A stretch of DNA of 33,615 nucleotides. Origin: Blastocatellia bacterium. Its GTDB lineage: Bacteria; Acidobacteriota; Blastocatellia; Chloracidobacteriales; Chloracidobacteriaceae. Positions within the stretch are counted from its first letter, which is position 1. The number at the start of each line of letters is the position of its first letter. Made by a program: the position numbers and the translations under genes. A model generated the notes under the pieces. That model did not search any database, was not told the DNA's origin, and was given only the letters and a program-made list of their open reading frames with translations. Of this stretch, positions 26,101 to 33,492 are shown in pieces. The stretch covers positions 1-33,615 of the forward strand of contig JAIBAN010000085.1 of the NCBI GenBank assembly GCA_019695185.1. The letters are read 5' to 3'.

Positions 26101-26184
26101 GGGCGGTATGTGACCCCGCCTGAACGGCGTCGGAGCGCATTTTCCCCGCGCCAGTTCCAACTTGGGTTTCGGTTGAGTTTTTAG
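23161..26184 (+). CDS. TonB-dependent receptor, Oar-like, with N-terminal carboxypeptidase-regulatory-like domain
   Basis: A 1007-residue outer-membrane protein. A signal peptide (VLWLVMLAEFFLGWG, cleavage near GLAQ) is followed by a carboxypeptidase-regulatory-like beta-sandwich (about 38-125: GSVTDIQEIPVAGVAVTARR, TDEAGRYFFLLLPPGSYEI). The plug domain lies at about 140-270 (INGLPINQRDFLDY, NNISVDGLDNNDR, FGRSLGGVINIVTRGGTN). The rest is a beta-barrel ending in QFQLGFRLSF, with the terminal Phe used for outer-membrane insertion. Oar-type receptors are expanded in Acidobacteriota and Myxococcota; ligands are mostly unknown, though complex sugars or peptides are suspected. GGAGG upstream of the ATG is a plausible ribosome-binding site. 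Its promoter must lie in or near the divergent kinase gene because only 36 bases separate the two starts. Confidence 0.92.
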   Translation: MKDWVRACVLWLVMLAEFFLGWGANSRGLAQSGGATTGELSGSVTDIQEIPVAGVAVTARRTETNLTRQTQTDEAGRYFFLLLPPGSYEIRVEAPGFAPQSATVAVTIGTAQTAGFRLALEQTKDIVEVYASDDSFAKNHVRRKTESSTIINQVLINGLPINQRDFLDYSRTAARVTEDRIPAQGVSTTSKLSFNGQVSRLNNISVDGLDNNDRGVGSVRGTFSQEAVREFQIVSDNFSAEFGRSLGGVINIVTRGGTNELHGTGFGFFRTQSLSARDPFSILKPPFEQDQFGLVLGGPVKRDKAFYFTSFERRSIQQNNIVTIRDATIASAARQGFGVRNGPVPFSFGSSTFLGRLDANLTPNLTMWLRYNGTFTYDGNFEPYGGLTAETATGISRASENVGAASFTYLNPKQNLVNETRILVSRYSQLSLPVQTGVQVNLVAPEGLAVFGQGTTVPSSREVKPIQLVNQTTWVQGSHHFRFGVDFLRSPGNARVGFLSGGVATFSPLVFSTPGGQTIRFSGIEAFDPTQRTSEQLAFLKFLAVALPIQFPAFPTQVRLDRLGLPLSYVQSFGTAKESPLTTDFSAFAQDEWTLRSNLLVKLGVRYDRDRFSNELPPLGSVSPRLALSYNPGWLRQVNVRLGYGLFYAAPLAVAATFAEAQKHRSIQGFAIPFPFSVLPFGLPGHGYPAGQEVPANIPNFPQLGVTIKFDPHLKPAYSQQGVVEINWGFRPDWRFSSTYNMALGRHIAGIRNINPIVRPIPGNPLESALTGRVDPSQGVVQEFESAFSSSFHALTLGVEHFPNSRLQVSAHYTLAKAIDNYLDPIRFDLSIYNDPLQPGLDRSLSVQDVRHRVVFTGRWEPVFSKHILLRNYELSSIIRLESGRPYNLLAGVDLNLNGDTPPADRPLVNGVPLGRNLGITPGFASVDFRMTRKIKLNERLTLQLLGEAFNLLNRTNINQVDNIFPPDETGNFHLPKQVGGRYVTPPERRRSAFSPRQFQLGFRLSF

Positions 26185-26218
26185 GGTGGGAACTTCAGGC
26201 AGGCTGCGGCGCAGGGCC

Positions 26219-26237
26219 GGGTTTGCGGTGCAAACCC
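26219..26237 (+). terminator. Hairpin after the TonB-dependent receptor gene
   Basis: GGGTTTGC (26219-26226) and GCAAACCC (26230-26237) pair perfectly around a GGT loop, 35 bases after the stop. No T-run follows. The right arm with the next bases, GCAAACCCACTTTC, recurs at 16704-16717, so it may belong to a dispersed repeat as well as ending the transcript. Confidence 0.5.
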
Positions 26238-26246
26238 ACTTTCAAA

Positions 26247-26400
26247 GACTGAGGACGGCAAGAAAAGGACTGAGGACTGAGGACTGAGGACTGAGGACTG
26301 AGTGTGTCCTTGATTCAGTTTTTGAACCTCTTGCCAGGGTTTTTTGAAAAGCCCGGCCCTCAGTCCTCAGTCCTCAGTCCTTTTCTTGCTGTCCTCAGTC
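26247..26400. repeat. Mirrored GGACTGA heptamer array between convergent genes
   Basis: The left arm (26247-26302) is GACTGAGGACGGCAAGAAAA followed by five GGACTGA units and AG. The right arm (26359-26400) is the reverse complement with three units. The arms match over 42 bases with one mismatch when the extra two left-arm units are placed next to the spacer. The flanking GCAAGAAAA tract is shared by both arms, so the mirrored block is larger than the heptamers alone. It ends 4 bases before the leuS stop codon and may end transcripts from both sides. Confidence 0.93.
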
Positions 26401-26404
26401 CTTC

Positions 26405-29074
26405 CTATTTCACCACCACATTCACCAACCGCTTGGGCACGACAATCACTTTGGCCACGGTTTTTCCTTCCATGGCCGCCATGACTTTGGCATCGTGCAG
26501 GGCGGCTTCGCGGATGTGGTCATCCGACGCATCCGGTGCCACCAGAACCTTGCTCCGGATTTTGCCGTTGACCTGCACCGGAATTTCCAGGTGGGCCTCG
26601 CGGGCCAGTTCAGCATCAAAGACCGGCCAACGGGCATCAGTCAGGTAGCCGGGATGGCCCAGCGCTTCCCAGCATTCCTGGGTGATGTGCGGGCAGAGCG
26701 GGGCCAACAGCACGAGCAGGGCCTCAATGCCTTCTTTCATGACAAAGCAGTCACCTTCAGCGGTTGGTTCACCGTCCTTGAGTTTGCCATCAAATTCATA
26801 CAGGTGGTTGGTCAGTTCCATACAGGCGGCCACCGTGACGTTCAACCGCAGGCCGTCTTCATAGGCTTCGCTGATGCGTTTGATGGTCTGATGAGTCGCC
26901 CGCCGAACTCCCTGTTGCAATTCGTTGAAATGGAGGTTTTCAGCGGTCGCTCCAGGTTGCGTCCGGTCATGCCACTTGCGCACCAAGCGCCAGAGCCGGG
27001 CCAGATAGCGCATGGCCCCTTCGGCTGCCGGGTAATCCACCATTCCGTCGCCTTCGGGCAAGGTGTGGAATTCACCATTCTGCAATTCGATATCATGGAC
27101 CATCTGGCCGGATTCATCCGCATAGGTCCGCACCAGCTTGAAAACCTGGTCGCAGTAGGGGCTGTCCGGATTCATCACCCGCAGCATTTTTTTCCAGTCC
27201 ACTTCCTTTTCCGGCGGAGCGGCAAACAGAATCGAAAGGCGGGTGGCATCTGCGCCGTAGCGTTCAATCATTTCGTCCGGGTCAACCACATTGCCCTTGT
27301 TTTTGGACATTTTGACCCCGTTCAAAATCACCATGCCCTGGGTCAACAGTTGTTTGACCGGTTCGTTGAATTCAACCAGGCCAATGTCGCGCATGATTTT
27401 GGACCAGACACGGGTGTAAATCAGATGCAACACGGCATGCTCGATCCCGCCAATGTAAAAATCCACCGGCATCCAGTATTTGACCACCGCCGGGTCAAAC
27501 GCCTGCCGGTCGTTTTTTGCATCGCAGTAGCGGAAATAGTACCAGTTTGAATCCACAAAGGTGTCCATCGTGTCTGTGTCCCGCCGGGCCGGTCCCTGAC
27601 AGTTGGGGCAGGTGGCCGTAACAAAGTACGGATGGTGAGCCAGCGGCGCTCCAATGTTAAAATCCAGGTCATCCGGCAGCAGAATCGGCAAATCCTTTTC
27701 ATCTGCCGGTACAATCCCGCAGGCGGCGCAATGCACCATCGGAATCGGCGTGCCCCAGGCCCGTTGGCGGGAAATCCCCCAGTCGCGGATCCGATAGGTG
27801 ACGGTCGATTCGCCAAATCCTTGCTCGTGGGCGATTTCAGCCAGTTTGGTGCGGGCTTCCTCGCTGTCCATGCCGACATAGGCCCCGCAATTGGAGCTGA
27901 GGAAGCCGGGTCCCAAATAAGGCATTTCGCTGTAGCGGAGCGTGTCCTCCGTGTCATTGTTGGAATTCGGCAAAATCACCCGCCGAATCGGCAGGTGGAA
28001 CTTACGGGAGAACTCATAGTCCCGCTCGTCATGGGCGGGAACGCACATAATGGCTCCGGTGCCATACTCAGCCAGTACAAAATTGGCAACCCAGACCGGC
28101 AGTTGTTCCTGTGAGAAGGGGTTCACGACAAAGGCCCCGGTGGCAAACCCCTGCTTTTCGGCGGTTTCGCTGGTTCGGTCCACAAAGCTCAGCGAACGGA
28201 CCCGTTCAATGAAGGCTTCGATTTCGGCCCGGTTCGGAGCCTGGGCCAGCAGCTCCGCCATCATCGGATGTTCCGGGGCGACCACCACGGCATTGGCACC
28301 AAAGATGGTGTCAATCCGGGTGGTAAAAATCCGGATTTTCTTTTCCGGCTGGCCGGCCAGGGCAAAATCAACCAATGCGCCTTCGCTGCGGCCAATCCAG
28401 TTGCGCTGCATGGTGAGCACCCGTTCCGGCCAGTTGCCCCGCAGTTCGCCGTCAATGGCAGCCAGCAGCTCTTCATTATATTTGGTCAGGCGGACAAACC
28501 ATTGTTCAAGTTCCCGTTTTTCCACCGGGGTTTCCGTGTGCCGCCAACAGAAACCGCCTTCGGCCTGTTCGTTGGCCAGACTGGTCTGACATTCGGTACA
28601 CCAGTTGACTGTCGCCCGTTTCCGGTACACCAGGCCCTGTTTGTACATCTGGATAAAGAACCACTGGTTCCAGCGGTAAAAGTCGGCATTGCACGAGGCG
28701 ATTTCCCGCGACCAGTCATAGCTGAAGCCAACCCGTTGCAGTTGCGCCCGCATGACATCAATATTGGAGCGGGTCCAGACATCAGGCCGCATTTTGTTTT
28801 TAATCGCAGCGTTCTCCGCCGGCATCCCAAAGGCATCCCAGCCAATCGGATGAAGCACATTGAAGCCTTGCAGCCGTTTGTACCAGGCAAAGGCATCGCC
28901 AATCGAATAATTGCGCACATGTCCGATATGAATCCGTCCCGAAGGGTAGGGAAGCATTTCAAGTGCATAGAATTTCGGTTTTTCCGGGTTCACCGCGACC
29001 TCAAAAACCCGGTCGTCAGCCCATCGTTTTTGCCATTTCTGTTCGACATCCTGCGGTAAGTATTTTTCGTTCAT
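26405..29074 (-). CDS. leuS: Leucyl-tRNA synthetase
   Basis: Charges tRNA-Leu with leucine in the cytoplasm. The start at 29074 is chosen because MNEKYLPQDVEQKWQKRW is the normal LeuRS beginning; the open frame runs 48 codons further upstream through promoter-like DNA. The 889-residue product has the class I HIGH motif (49-52) in PYPSGRIHIGHVRNYS. The CP1 editing domain contains FTTRIDTIFGA and VPAHDERDYEF, and the zinc-region CPNC comes before DTMDTFVDSNWYYFRY. The signature KMSKN (588-592) has Asn for the last Ser, within the range seen in LeuRS. The C-terminal anticodon-binding and RSKVLVAPDA domains are complete. It is convergent with the TonB-receptor gene. Confidence 0.96.
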   Translation of the reverse strand: MNEKYLPQDVEQKWQKRWADDRVFEVAVNPEKPKFYALEMLPYPSGRIHIGHVRNYSIGDAFAWYKRLQGFNVLHPIGWDAFGMPAENAAIKNKMRPDVWTRSNIDVMRAQLQRVGFSYDWSREIASCNADFYRWNQWFFIQMYKQGLVYRKRATVNWCTECQTSLANEQAEGGFCWRHTETPVEKRELEQWFVRLTKYNEELLAAIDGELRGNWPERVLTMQRNWIGRSEGALVDFALAGQPEKKIRIFTTRIDTIFGANAVVVAPEHPMMAELLAQAPNRAEIEAFIERVRSLSFVDRTSETAEKQGFATGAFVVNPFSQEQLPVWVANFVLAEYGTGAIMCVPAHDERDYEFSRKFHLPIRRVILPNSNNDTEDTLRYSEMPYLGPGFLSSNCGAYVGMDSEEARTKLAEIAHEQGFGESTVTYRIRDWGISRQRAWGTPIPMVHCAACGIVPADEKDLPILLPDDLDFNIGAPLAHHPYFVTATCPNCQGPARRDTDTMDTFVDSNWYYFRYCDAKNDRQAFDPAVVKYWMPVDFYIGGIEHAVLHLIYTRVWSKIMRDIGLVEFNEPVKQLLTQGMVILNGVKMSKNKGNVVDPDEMIERYGADATRLSILFAAPPEKEVDWKKMLRVMNPDSPYCDQVFKLVRTYADESGQMVHDIELQNGEFHTLPEGDGMVDYPAAEGAMRYLARLWRLVRKWHDRTQPGATAENLHFNELQQGVRRATHQTIKRISEAYEDGLRLNVTVAACMELTNHLYEFDGKLKDGEPTAEGDCFVMKEGIEALLVLLAPLCPHITQECWEALGHPGYLTDARWPVFDAELAREAHLEIPVQVNGKIRSKVLVAPDASDDHIREAALHDAKVMAAMEGKTVAKVIVVPKRLVNVVVK

Positions 29075-29131
29075 CAAAACCCGGCACCTCGCCTGCGGCC
29101 CACGACCGTAAGTCAGCGCCCTCCTTCTCTG

Positions 29132-29160
29132 TTGATAGGTGAATTGAGTACAGTCGTCAG
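29132..29160 (-). promoter_or_regulatory. Possible sigma70-type promoter of leuS
   Basis: On the minus strand, CTGACG (29155-29160) and TATCAA (29132-29137) are separated by 17 bases, each matching the consensus at four of six positions. It lies about 60 bases upstream of the leuS ATG at 29074. Confidence 0.4.
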
Positions 29161-29617
29161 AGATTACACCTTGGGGCGGGAAAAACCAGTGTGCTGCCTC
29201 CAGGTGTGCCAAAACCATGGCTTTTGTTGTTTCATGGTTTCAGGTCAAAGCCCCACGCAACCGTTTAATTGCAGCCTTCCTCAAGTTTTCCGACCCGGCT
29301 TTGAAGCTCAACCTGATTGATGGTCAAAACCATTATGGCGGCGGCCCTGACCTTGGCGGTCAGGAGTGCCAGCGAGTCTGTCAGGGATTCAACCCTGCCC
29401 TCAGTTTGCCTGCTTGTCATAAAAAACCTTATCCTTTAGCCGGAAAATCACCACCATGAAACGGCAAGCACGGGCAACCTGTCAAGAAATCAAGGGTTAT
29501 CCCTGGGGGGCAACCCCAAAGAAAAAGACCTGACTTTGAGAAAATTCTGCCAAGCGCATTGGTTTTAGCAGAAAATGCTATAAGTGGAATTTTTTTCCCG
29601 ATTTCAAAATAAAAGTA
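29161..29617. other. Non-coding region between leuS and the str promoter
   Basis: No convincing gene; an open frame at 29217-29459 has no ribosome-binding site or recognisable protein features. Two small hairpins are present: ATGGT/ACCAT (29330-29334, 29339-29343) and CCTGACC/GGTCAGG (29346-29352, 29358-29364). The second could end a transcript. The last 60 bases become AT-rich before the promoter. Confidence 0.55.
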
Positions 29618-29646
29618 TTGACAGGGTTGGTTGGTTTCCCTATATT
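29618..29646 (+). promoter_or_regulatory. Strong sigma70-type promoter of the str operon
   Basis: A perfect -35 box TTGACA (29618-29623), a 17-base spacer and -10 TATATT (29641-29646). The region upstream is AT-rich (TTTTTTTCCCGATTTCAAAA), as in UP elements of ribosomal operons. It points at rpsL 450 bases downstream, and no gene lies in between. Confidence 0.8.
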
Positions 29647-29652
29647 CGGCGT

Positions 29653-30094
29653 TTCGTCGCCAACGAGTGATTTTTCACCGTTTTCACTACCTCACCAAGT
29701 TCGATTATGCAGAGGGTGGTGGTTGGTTTTTCAGCCAAAAGGCAGACGGAAAATCCAAATTATTGTGGCGTAAAACGATTGTTTCCCACCGGAAAAATCG
29801 GCCTTCACCAACAGGCAGAAGTTTTGCCTCCTTCATTTGAAGCGGCACGCCACAGATAAAAACGGCGTCGGGGACGCCTGACCAATCTGCATAGCGGTCT
29901 CACGGCTGAATCGGACATCCCCCAAATTACAATTTCTATTTGATCCGAATTTTTACCCGCAGCACTTCAAGCAGGAGATGTCTTTCTGTTGTCTGGAGGG
30001 CAGGGACACAGCTTAACAGGCGACATTCCCTAAAGAGTGTAGGAATAGGGAATTTATCAGTATTTTTGTCGAAAGCTGCAAGGAGACGCATAAC
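29653..30094 (+). promoter_or_regulatory. Long structured 5' leader of the str operon
   Basis: If transcription starts about 7 bases after the -10 box, the rpsL leader is about 440 bases. Visible pairings are TGTGGCGT (29764-29771) with ACGCCACA (29847-29854), enclosing an AGGCA/TGCCT hairpin; GGCGTC/GACGCC (29864-29869, 29873-29878); and ATTCCCTA (30025-30032) with TAGGGAAT (30046-30053) close to the ribosome-binding site AAGGAG. Such a leader could hold an autoregulatory site, but no known class was recognised. Confidence 0.5.
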
Positions 30095-30514
30095 GTGCCG
30101 ACCATCAATCAGTTAGTTCGAAAAGGCCGCCAACAGGTCCAATACAAGACGAGCAGTCCTGCATTGCAGTCATGCCCGCAAAAACGCGGTGTTTGCACCC
30201 GTGTCTACACCCAGACGCCGAAGAAGCCGAACTCGGCTTTGCGGAAAGTCGCCCGCGTTCGCCTGACCAACGGCATTGAAGTGACCACCTACATTCCAGG
30301 TATCGGTCACAATTTGCAGGAGCACTCGATTGTGTTGATTCGCGGCGGTCGTGTGAAAGACCTCCCCGGTGTGCGCTATCACGTGGTGCGCGGAACGCTT
30401 GACTCGGTGGGTGTCGCCAACCGGAAACAGGGTCGTTCAAAGTACGGCGCGAAACGTCCGAAGGAAGGTGCCAAGGGCGCACCGGTCAAGGGCGCACCGG
30501 CCAAGAAGAAATAG
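30095..30514 (+). CDS. rpsL: 30S ribosomal protein S12
   Basis: The decoding-site ribosomal protein. The 139-residue sequence starts at GTG with AAGGAG 9 bases upstream. It holds the universal blocks CPQKRGVCTRVYTQTPKKPNS, GHNLQEHSIVLIRGGRVKDLPG and KQGRSKYGAKRPK. The lysines of TPKKPNS and GRVKDLPG, where streptomycin-resistance changes occur, are wild type. It carries a basic C-terminal tail (repeat GAPVKGAPAKKK) of about 15 residues beyond the E. coli protein. First gene of the str operon. Confidence 0.98.
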   Translation: MPTINQLVRKGRQQVQYKTSSPALQSCPQKRGVCTRVYTQTPKKPNSALRKVARVRLTNGIEVTTYIPGIGHNLQEHSIVLIRGGRVKDLPGVRYHVVRGTLDSVGVANRKQGRSKYGAKRPKEGAKGAPVKGAPAKKK

Positions 30515-30532
30515 TTTTTTTGGGAATTATGG

Positions 30533-30564
30533 CGGCAGCCCGCGCACAAGCGATGGGGCTGCCG
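30533..30564 (+). promoter_or_regulatory. Hairpin between rpsL and rpsG, possible attenuator or S7 site
   Basis: CGGCAGCCC (30533-30541) pairs perfectly with GGGCTGCCG (30556-30564) across a 14-base loop, followed by TTTCTTTC. The form resembles an intrinsic terminator inside the operon. In E. coli the same gap carries the binding site through which S7 controls its own translation, so a regulatory role is equally likely. Confidence 0.5.
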
Positions 30565-30604
30565 TTTCTTTCAGTCTGAATTTCGAGATTTCGTACAAAA
30601 CACT

Positions 30605-31078
30605 ATGCCAAGAAGAAGAGTTGCCGAACGCCGTGAAGTGCTTCCCGATCCGGTTTACAACAGTGAATTGGTGACCAAATTCATCAACGCCCTGATGTGG
30701 CAAGGGAAAAAGACCGTCGCCGAAAATATTTTCTACGATGCGCTCAAAGAGTTGCAGACCAAAACGAACGATGATCCGCTCAAGGTTTTCAAGAAAGCCC
30801 TCGACAACGTTCGGCCCCGGGTTGAAGTGCGCTCCCGTCGGGTGGGCGGTGCCACGTACCAGGTTCCGGTTGAAGTTGACCAGCGTCGCCGGGGAACTGC
30901 CCTGGCCATTCGCTGGCTGGTCACTTACGCCCGCAATCGCGGCGAAAAAACCATGGTGGGCCGGTTGTGTGGTGAATTGATGGAAGCCTCCAACTCGCGC
31001 GGCAACGCGGTCAAGAAACGCGAAGAAACGCACCGCATGGCCGAAGCCAACAAGGCATTTGCCCATTATCGCTGGTAA
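30605..31078 (+). CDS. rpsG: 30S ribosomal protein S7
   Basis: Nucleates assembly of the 30S head by binding the 3' domain of 16S rRNA. 157 residues, the family's usual length. Recognised by MPRRRVAERREVLPDPVYNS, KFINALMWQGKKTVAE, the central RPRVEVRSRRVGGATYQVPV and RNRGEKTMVGRL near the end. No clear Shine-Dalgarno precedes the ATG (CAAAACACT), which fits translational dependence on rpsL or an unusual start. A regulatory-looking hairpin lies 40 bases upstream. Confidence 0.98.
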   Translation: MPRRRVAERREVLPDPVYNSELVTKFINALMWQGKKTVAENIFYDALKELQTKTNDDPLKVFKKALDNVRPRVEVRSRRVGGATYQVPVEVDQRRRGTALAIRWLVTYARNRGEKTMVGRLCGELMEASNSRGNAVKKREETHRMAEANKAFAHYRW

Positions 31079-31113
31079 GAAACAACAACAACGGGCTCTG
31101 AGCTTTTCGCAAA

Positions 31114-31226
31114 CAGCCGTCAGCTTTTGCCAAAAGCCACTTAATCGGGTTTTTCCGAGTTACTGTCAGAAAGAAATGGGTTGAACCCAACCCGCTGGAG
31201 AGTGTAGCGCTGAAAGCTGACGGCTG
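31114..31226. repeat. Mirrored GCTGACR repeat between rpsG and fusA
   Basis: CAGCCGTCAGCTTT (31114-31127) is the exact reverse complement of 31213-31226; the right arm continues as heptamers AGCTGAC, GGCTGAC and AGCC. The 85-base spacer holds two more small hairpins: GCTTTT/AAAAGC (31123-31128, 31132-31137) and GGGTTG/CAACCC (31178-31183, 31188-31193). The same mirrored heptamer plan as elsewhere, in a gap within the str operon. Confidence 0.75.
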
Positions 31227-31247
31227 ACAGCCACCAAGACAGGATTT

Positions 31248-33359
31248 ATGGCAAGACAAGCACCGCTCAATCGTTTTCGCAATATCGGCATTATGGCTCA
31301 CATTGATGCCGGCAAAACAACGACCACCGAGCGCATTTTGTACTACACCGGAGTCAATCATAAGATCGGCGAAGTCCACGATGGAAATGCCACGATGGAC
31401 TGGATGGTTCAGGAACAAGAGCGCGGAATCACCATCACCTCGGCTGCCACGACCTGTTTCTGGCGGTTGGGTGGCGTGCAGGATGGCGAACAGTTCCGCA
31501 TCAACATCATTGATACGCCGGGCCACGTGGATTTCACCATTGAAGTGGAACGCTCCCTGCGTGTGCTGGACGGCGCTGTGGCCGTGTTTGATGCCGTTGC
31601 CGGGGTGCAACCGCAATCTGAAACCGTGTGGCGTCAGGCCAACAAGTATGGCGTGCCGCGTATTGCCTTCATCAACAAGATGGACCGGGCTGGTGCAGAT
31701 TTCTACAAAGCAGTTGACTCAATCCGGACCCGCCTGAATGCCAAACCCGTGCCGGTGCATCATCCGATTGGTGCAGAAGACAATTTCGAAGGTATCGTGG
31801 ACCTCATCACCATGACCGCGATTCGCTGGGATGAAAGCAGCAAGGGGCAGAAAATGCTCTTTTCCGCTCCCGAAGGCGACCTCGCCATCGAAGCCTCCGA
31901 AGCCCGTGACAAGATGATTGAGTTGCTGGCTGACGTGGACGACGAAATTGCTGAAAAATACCTGGAAGGCGGCACCTTCACAAACGAAGAATTGTGGGCC
32001 GCTCTGCGCCGTGAAACGATTGCCATGAAAATCGTACCGGTGATTTCGGGAACTGCTTTTAAGAACAAAGGCGTGCAGCAATTGCTGGATTCAGTGGTGC
32101 GCTTCCTGCCCTCGCCGGTTGACATTCCGCCGGTTGAAGGAACCTTGCCCCGTTCGGAAGAAACCGAACTCCGCAAAGCCGATGACAACGAACCGTTTTC
32201 AGGTCTGGTCTTTAAGATCATGGCCGACAAACACGTCGGACAGTTGGCCTTCTGCCGGATTTATTCTGGCACACTTTCTGCCGGATCCTATGTGATGAAT
32301 TCGACCCGCGACACCAAGGAGCGGGTGGGCCGGGTGCTGAAGATGCACGCCAACAAGCGGGAAGAAGTGGACGAGGCGTATGCTGGTGAAATCGTCGCTG
32401 TGGCCGGACTGAAAAACGTCACCACTGGCGATACGATTTGCGATGAAAAACGGCAGATCATCCTCGAAGCGATGGAATTCCCGACTCCGGTGATCGAAGT
32501 CGCCATCGAACCCAAAACCCGGCAGGATCAGGACAAGCTTTCCCTGGCGCTGGGCCGGTTGGCTCAGGAAGACCCGTCCTTCCGTGTGAAGACGGATGCT
32601 GAAACCAACCAGACGTTGATTGCCGGGATGGGCGAGCTCCACCTTGAAATCATTGTGGACCGCCTCAAGCGTGAATTTTCGGTGGATGCCAACGTGGGAC
32701 GTCCGCAAGTGGCCTACCGCGAAACGATTCGCAAGCAGGCCGACGGAAATGGCGTGTTCAAACGTCAGACCGGTGGTCGCGGTATGTACGGCCATGCTGA
32801 CATCAAGCTCTATCCGGGTGAACCGGGCAGCGGTTTTGTGTTTGAAAACAAAATCGTCGGCGGTGCCATTCCACGGGAATACATCAAGCCGGTGGAAGCC
32901 GGGATTGTGGAAGCCCTGTCACGCGGCATCATTGCCGGTTACGAAATCGTCGATGTGAAGGTTGAACTGGTCTTCGGCAGCTACCACGAAGTGGACTCGA
33001 ACGAAATGGCGTTCAAAATCGCCGGTTCGATGGCCTTCCAGGATGCCGCTAAAAAGGCCAAACCGGTCATCCTCGAACCGATTATGTCGGTCGAAGTGGA
33101 AGCCCCGGAAGAATACATGGGCACCATTACCGGTGACCTCAGCTCCCGGCGGGGTCGCATCGAACGGATGGACGAACGCCCTGGCACCAAGATCATCACG
33201 GCTGCCGTGCCGCTTTCGGAAATGTTTGGATATTCGACCGATTTGCGTTCAGCGACACAGGGACGGGCCATCTATACGATGCACTTCAAATGCTATGAAG
33301 AAGCGCCCAAGTCTGTCAGCGATGAAATCATCGCCCGTGTCAAAGGCACTGCCGCCTAG
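31248..33359 (+). CDS. fusA: Elongation factor G
   Basis: The GTPase that drives ribosome translocation and, with RRF, recycling. 703 residues, full length. G1 is AHIDAGKTTTT (17-27), G2 ERGITITSAAT, G3 DTPGHVDFT, and G4 NKMD. Domains II-V follow, with GMGELHLEIIVDRLKREF in domain III and the domain IV/V blocks GGRGMYGHADI, GGAIPREYI and DLSSRRGRI. AGGA lies 5 bases before the ATG. The 169-base gap from rpsG is unusually long for this operon and holds a repeat. Confidence 0.98.
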   Translation: MARQAPLNRFRNIGIMAHIDAGKTTTTERILYYTGVNHKIGEVHDGNATMDWMVQEQERGITITSAATTCFWRLGGVQDGEQFRINIIDTPGHVDFTIEVERSLRVLDGAVAVFDAVAGVQPQSETVWRQANKYGVPRIAFINKMDRAGADFYKAVDSIRTRLNAKPVPVHHPIGAEDNFEGIVDLITMTAIRWDESSKGQKMLFSAPEGDLAIEASEARDKMIELLADVDDEIAEKYLEGGTFTNEELWAALRRETIAMKIVPVISGTAFKNKGVQQLLDSVVRFLPSPVDIPPVEGTLPRSEETELRKADDNEPFSGLVFKIMADKHVGQLAFCRIYSGTLSAGSYVMNSTRDTKERVGRVLKMHANKREEVDEAYAGEIVAVAGLKNVTTGDTICDEKRQIILEAMEFPTPVIEVAIEPKTRQDQDKLSLALGRLAQEDPSFRVKTDAETNQTLIAGMGELHLEIIVDRLKREFSVDANVGRPQVAYRETIRKQADGNGVFKRQTGGRGMYGHADIKLYPGEPGSGFVFENKIVGGAIPREYIKPVEAGIVEALSRGIIAGYEIVDVKVELVFGSYHEVDSNEMAFKIAGSMAFQDAAKKAKPVILEPIMSVEVEAPEEYMGTITGDLSSRRGRIERMDERPGTKIITAAVPLSEMFGYSTDLRSATQGRAIYTMHFKCYEEAPKSVSDEIIARVKGTAA

Positions 33360-33365
33360 TTAATG

Positions 33366-33467
33366 GAGAATTGAGAATTGAGAATTGGTTTGCAGGCGGA
33401 CGGGAACCCTCACAATTCTGAATCGCTCACCAGAAAGTTCTCAATTCTCAATTCACAATTCTCAATT
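33366..33467. repeat. Mirrored GAGAATT heptamer array between fusA and tuf
   Basis: The left arm (33366-33386) is three perfect GAGAATT units starting 6 bases after the fusA stop. The right arm (33436-33467) is four reverse-complement units (AGTTCTC, AATTCTC, AATTCAC, AATTCTC) plus AATT. The spacer is about 50 bases. A further imperfect unit lies near 33413. This is a fourth heptamer word in the same mirrored plan. Confidence 0.9.
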
Positions 33468-33492
33468 TTTAACTCGTTGGAGTAAACCGACC

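Noticed and set aside
26495..27550. 351-codon open frame on the plus strand opposite leuS
   Set aside because: It is the antisense shadow of a conserved LeuRS coding region, with no recognisable domain and no ribosome-binding site.
29075..29218. 48-codon N-terminal extension of leucyl-tRNA synthetase
   Set aside because: It runs through promoter-like DNA and the family begins at the MNEKYLP methionine.
29217..29459. 80-codon open frame before the str promoter
   Set aside because: No ribosome-binding site, no domain, and it lies upstream of the strong promoter; not convincing.
29631..29840. 69-codon open frame overlapping the str promoter
   Set aside because: Its TTG start lies inside the promoter spacer, upstream of the expected transcript start.
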